Part shown: one piece after another, positions 5,842-7,023 of the stretch
Layout of the letters: each line of letters begins with the position of its first letter
Position numbering within the stretch: the first letter of the stretch is position 1
The notes under the pieces: generated by a model
Database searches by the model: none
What the model was told of the DNA's origin: nothing
The model's input: only the letters and a program-made list of their open reading frames with translations
Program-made: the position numbers and the translations under genes
Source: Acidobacteriota bacterium
Lineage (GTDB): Bacteria; Acidobacteriota; Terriglobia; Terriglobales; Acidobacteriaceae
NCBI GenBank assembly: GCA_021779695.1
Contig: JAJYAE010000228.1
Coordinates: 1-7,023 of the forward strand
Direction: 5' to 3'
DNA: 7,023 bases

Positions 5842-7023
5842 ATGACTCCTGAACAAATGAAGGCACTTCGTGACGCTCGGGCAATGGTCGATATGGGGTT
5901 TGCAATTGATCCAGTCCTCAATAGCCAATTCATACCCTCGGAATTCCGTTCATTCGTACGAGAGGAGTTGGAACGCGATGCGAACTTCATACTCACGCCA
6001 GCACGTACGATTGTGGCGGAACCTGCCCGCACAGATTGGCTCCGCAGTATCGACCGATCAGAATGGTACTATTGGCCTTCGCTGCGCCAATTTCTGATTA
6101 CTCGAAAACAATGGGAATCGGCAGCGCTCCGGTCACTGGATGATAGTTCTGACAGGATTCTGCGTCAGTTGGAAGCGCCCACAACGGAGCGGTTTGATAT
6201 CAGAGGGCTCGTGTTGGGATATGTGCAGAGCGGTAAGACGGCGAATTTTACAGCTCTGATTGCAAAGGCGGTCGATGCAGGGTATCGACTGGTAGTGGTC
6301 CTTTCTGGCATTGACAATGGCCTACGTCGCCAAACCAATGCTCGCTTGAAGCGCGAACTCGTAGGATACCCTGACGGTCGTGCCTCTGCGGTGCATCTCC
6401 CTCCTATCGGCTACCAGTGGCATGAGTTCACACGTGACGAGATCAATGGAGATTTCCAGCCAGGCTATGCAAACCATGCGGCATTGCAGGGATCACAACC
6501 GGTCCTGCTAGTTGTTAAGAAGAATGGGGCTGTGCTTCGGCGGCTGCTGAGCTGGATTGATGATGCCCCCATTGAAGTGCGTAGAACTCTCCCCATGCTG
6601 GTAATCGACGACGAAGCAGATCAGGCAAGCGTCGATACTAGAGGTAGCCTTCAGACCGAAGATGGCCCGCCAGACCCTGACTATGAACCACCATCTGTTA
6701 TAAACGGTTTGATCCGAGACCTATTGAGCAAGTTCGAACGGCGGGCCTATGTTGCTTATACTGCAACTCCGTTTGCCAACATCCTTATTCCCTATGACAC
6801 GAACGACCCTACAGTCGGCAATGATCTCTATCCGAAGGACTTCATCGTGGACCTGCCCAAGTCCGCCGGATATTTTGGTGCGGAGGAATTCTTCGGCCGA
6901 ATGGATGGGAACTCTGGAGAACAGGTCGGTGGACTCGATGTAATCCGGGATGTCCCTGATACTGATCTTGCTCGGCTTGAGGCGGGCCAGCTTCCCGATT
7001 CTTTGGATAACGCTCTGCATGAT
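5842..7023 (+). CDS. Z1-domain superfamily II-type ATPase/putative endonuclease, N-terminal part (cut by window edge)
   Basis: ATG 5842, preceded by GAGG 5 nt upstream and 12 nt after the stop of the MORC-like gene, opens a frame that runs to the window end (394 residues; C-terminus missing). The family motifs are clear: GYVQSGKTANFTALIAKA at 126-143 is the P-loop with Lys132 and Thr133. VVLSGIDNGLRRQTNARL (152-169) follows it. LVIDDEAD at 253-260 is the Walker B/DExx box, and YVAYTATPFANILIPY at 303-318 corresponds to helicase motif III. After this comes the DFIVDLPKSAGYFGAEEFFG block (333-352) that leads into the Z1 domain proper. Family members are often 850-950 residues and annotated as Z1 domain-containing proteins or endonucleases. 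They are predicted to move along or remodel DNA in R-M-like systems with MORC/MutL-like ATPases. Whether this protein cleaves DNA itself cannot be seen from the fragment. Confidence 0.93.
   Translation, partial: MTPEQMKALRDARAMVDMGFAIDPVLNSQFIPSEFRSFVREELERDANFILTPARTIVAEPARTDWLRSIDRSEWYYWPSLRQFLITRKQWESAALRSLDDSSDRILRQLEAPTTERFDIRGLVLGYVQSGKTANFTALIAKAVDAGYRLVVVLSGIDNGLRRQTNARLKRELVGYPDGRASAVHLPPIGYQWHEFTRDEINGDFQPGYANHAALQGSQPVLLVVKKNGAVLRRLLSWIDDAPIEVRRTLPMLVIDDEADQASVDTRGSLQTEDGPPDPDYEPPSVINGLIRDLLSKFERRAYVAYTATPFANILIPYDTNDPTVGNDLYPKDFIVDLPKSAGYFGAEEFFGRMDGNSGEQVGGLDVIRDVPDTDLARLEAGQLPDSLDNALHD

Noticed and set aside
5511..6032. 173-residue minus-strand reading frame spanning the MORC/Z1 junction
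   Set aside because: It is the shadow of two well-supported plus-strand genes and has no recognisable motif.
2215..7023. DISARM or BREX assignment
   Set aside because: There is no DrmA/B/C, PLD protein, PglZ, BrxC or BrxL in the window. The MORC-like plus Z1 pair points to a different system.

Overview
The window looks like the accessory region of a conjugative or mobilizable element (plasmid or ICE) from a Gram-negative bacterium of moderate to fairly high GC. The evidence is a MobF/TrwC-type relaxase at the left edge and a DNA modification/defence cluster on the right. Nothing in the sequence fixes the species. An acidobacterial or proteobacterial host is a guess.

Layout: (1) 1-1003, minus strand: N-terminal 334 residues of a TrwC-type relaxase, running off the left edge. 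(2) 1004-2214: about 1.2 kb without a confident gene. It holds a plausible relaxase promoter, inverted repeats that could be an operator or part of oriT, a possible 71-residue small protein, and two diverged copies of a ~120-bp sequence exactly 267 bp apart. (3) 2215-2727, minus strand: complete Vsr mismatch endonuclease. (4) 2767-4407, plus strand: complete C5-cytosine DNA methyltransferase, divergent from vsr across a 39-bp gap. (5) 4432-5829: complete MORC/MutL-like GHKL ATPase. (6) 5842 to the right edge: first 394 residues of a Z1-domain superfamily II-type ATPase.

Together, the last four genes form a Vsr / C5-methyltransferase / MORC-like ATPase / Z1 ATPase cassette. Comparative genomics has predicted such combinations to be unusual restriction-modification or anti-phage systems (Iyer, Abhiman and Aravind 2008, on MutL/MORC homologues in R-M systems). 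The likely division of labour is inferred. The methyltransferase marks self DNA with 5-methylcytosine, and Vsr repairs the T:G mismatches that arise when 5-methylcytosine deaminates. The GHKL ATPase and the Z1 ATPase would sense or remodel unmodified DNA. A dedicated nuclease subunit is not in the window and would be expected just past the right edge. The MORC-like protein departs from the textbook GHKL nucleotide-binding motifs at two positions, which is the most unusual molecular detail here.
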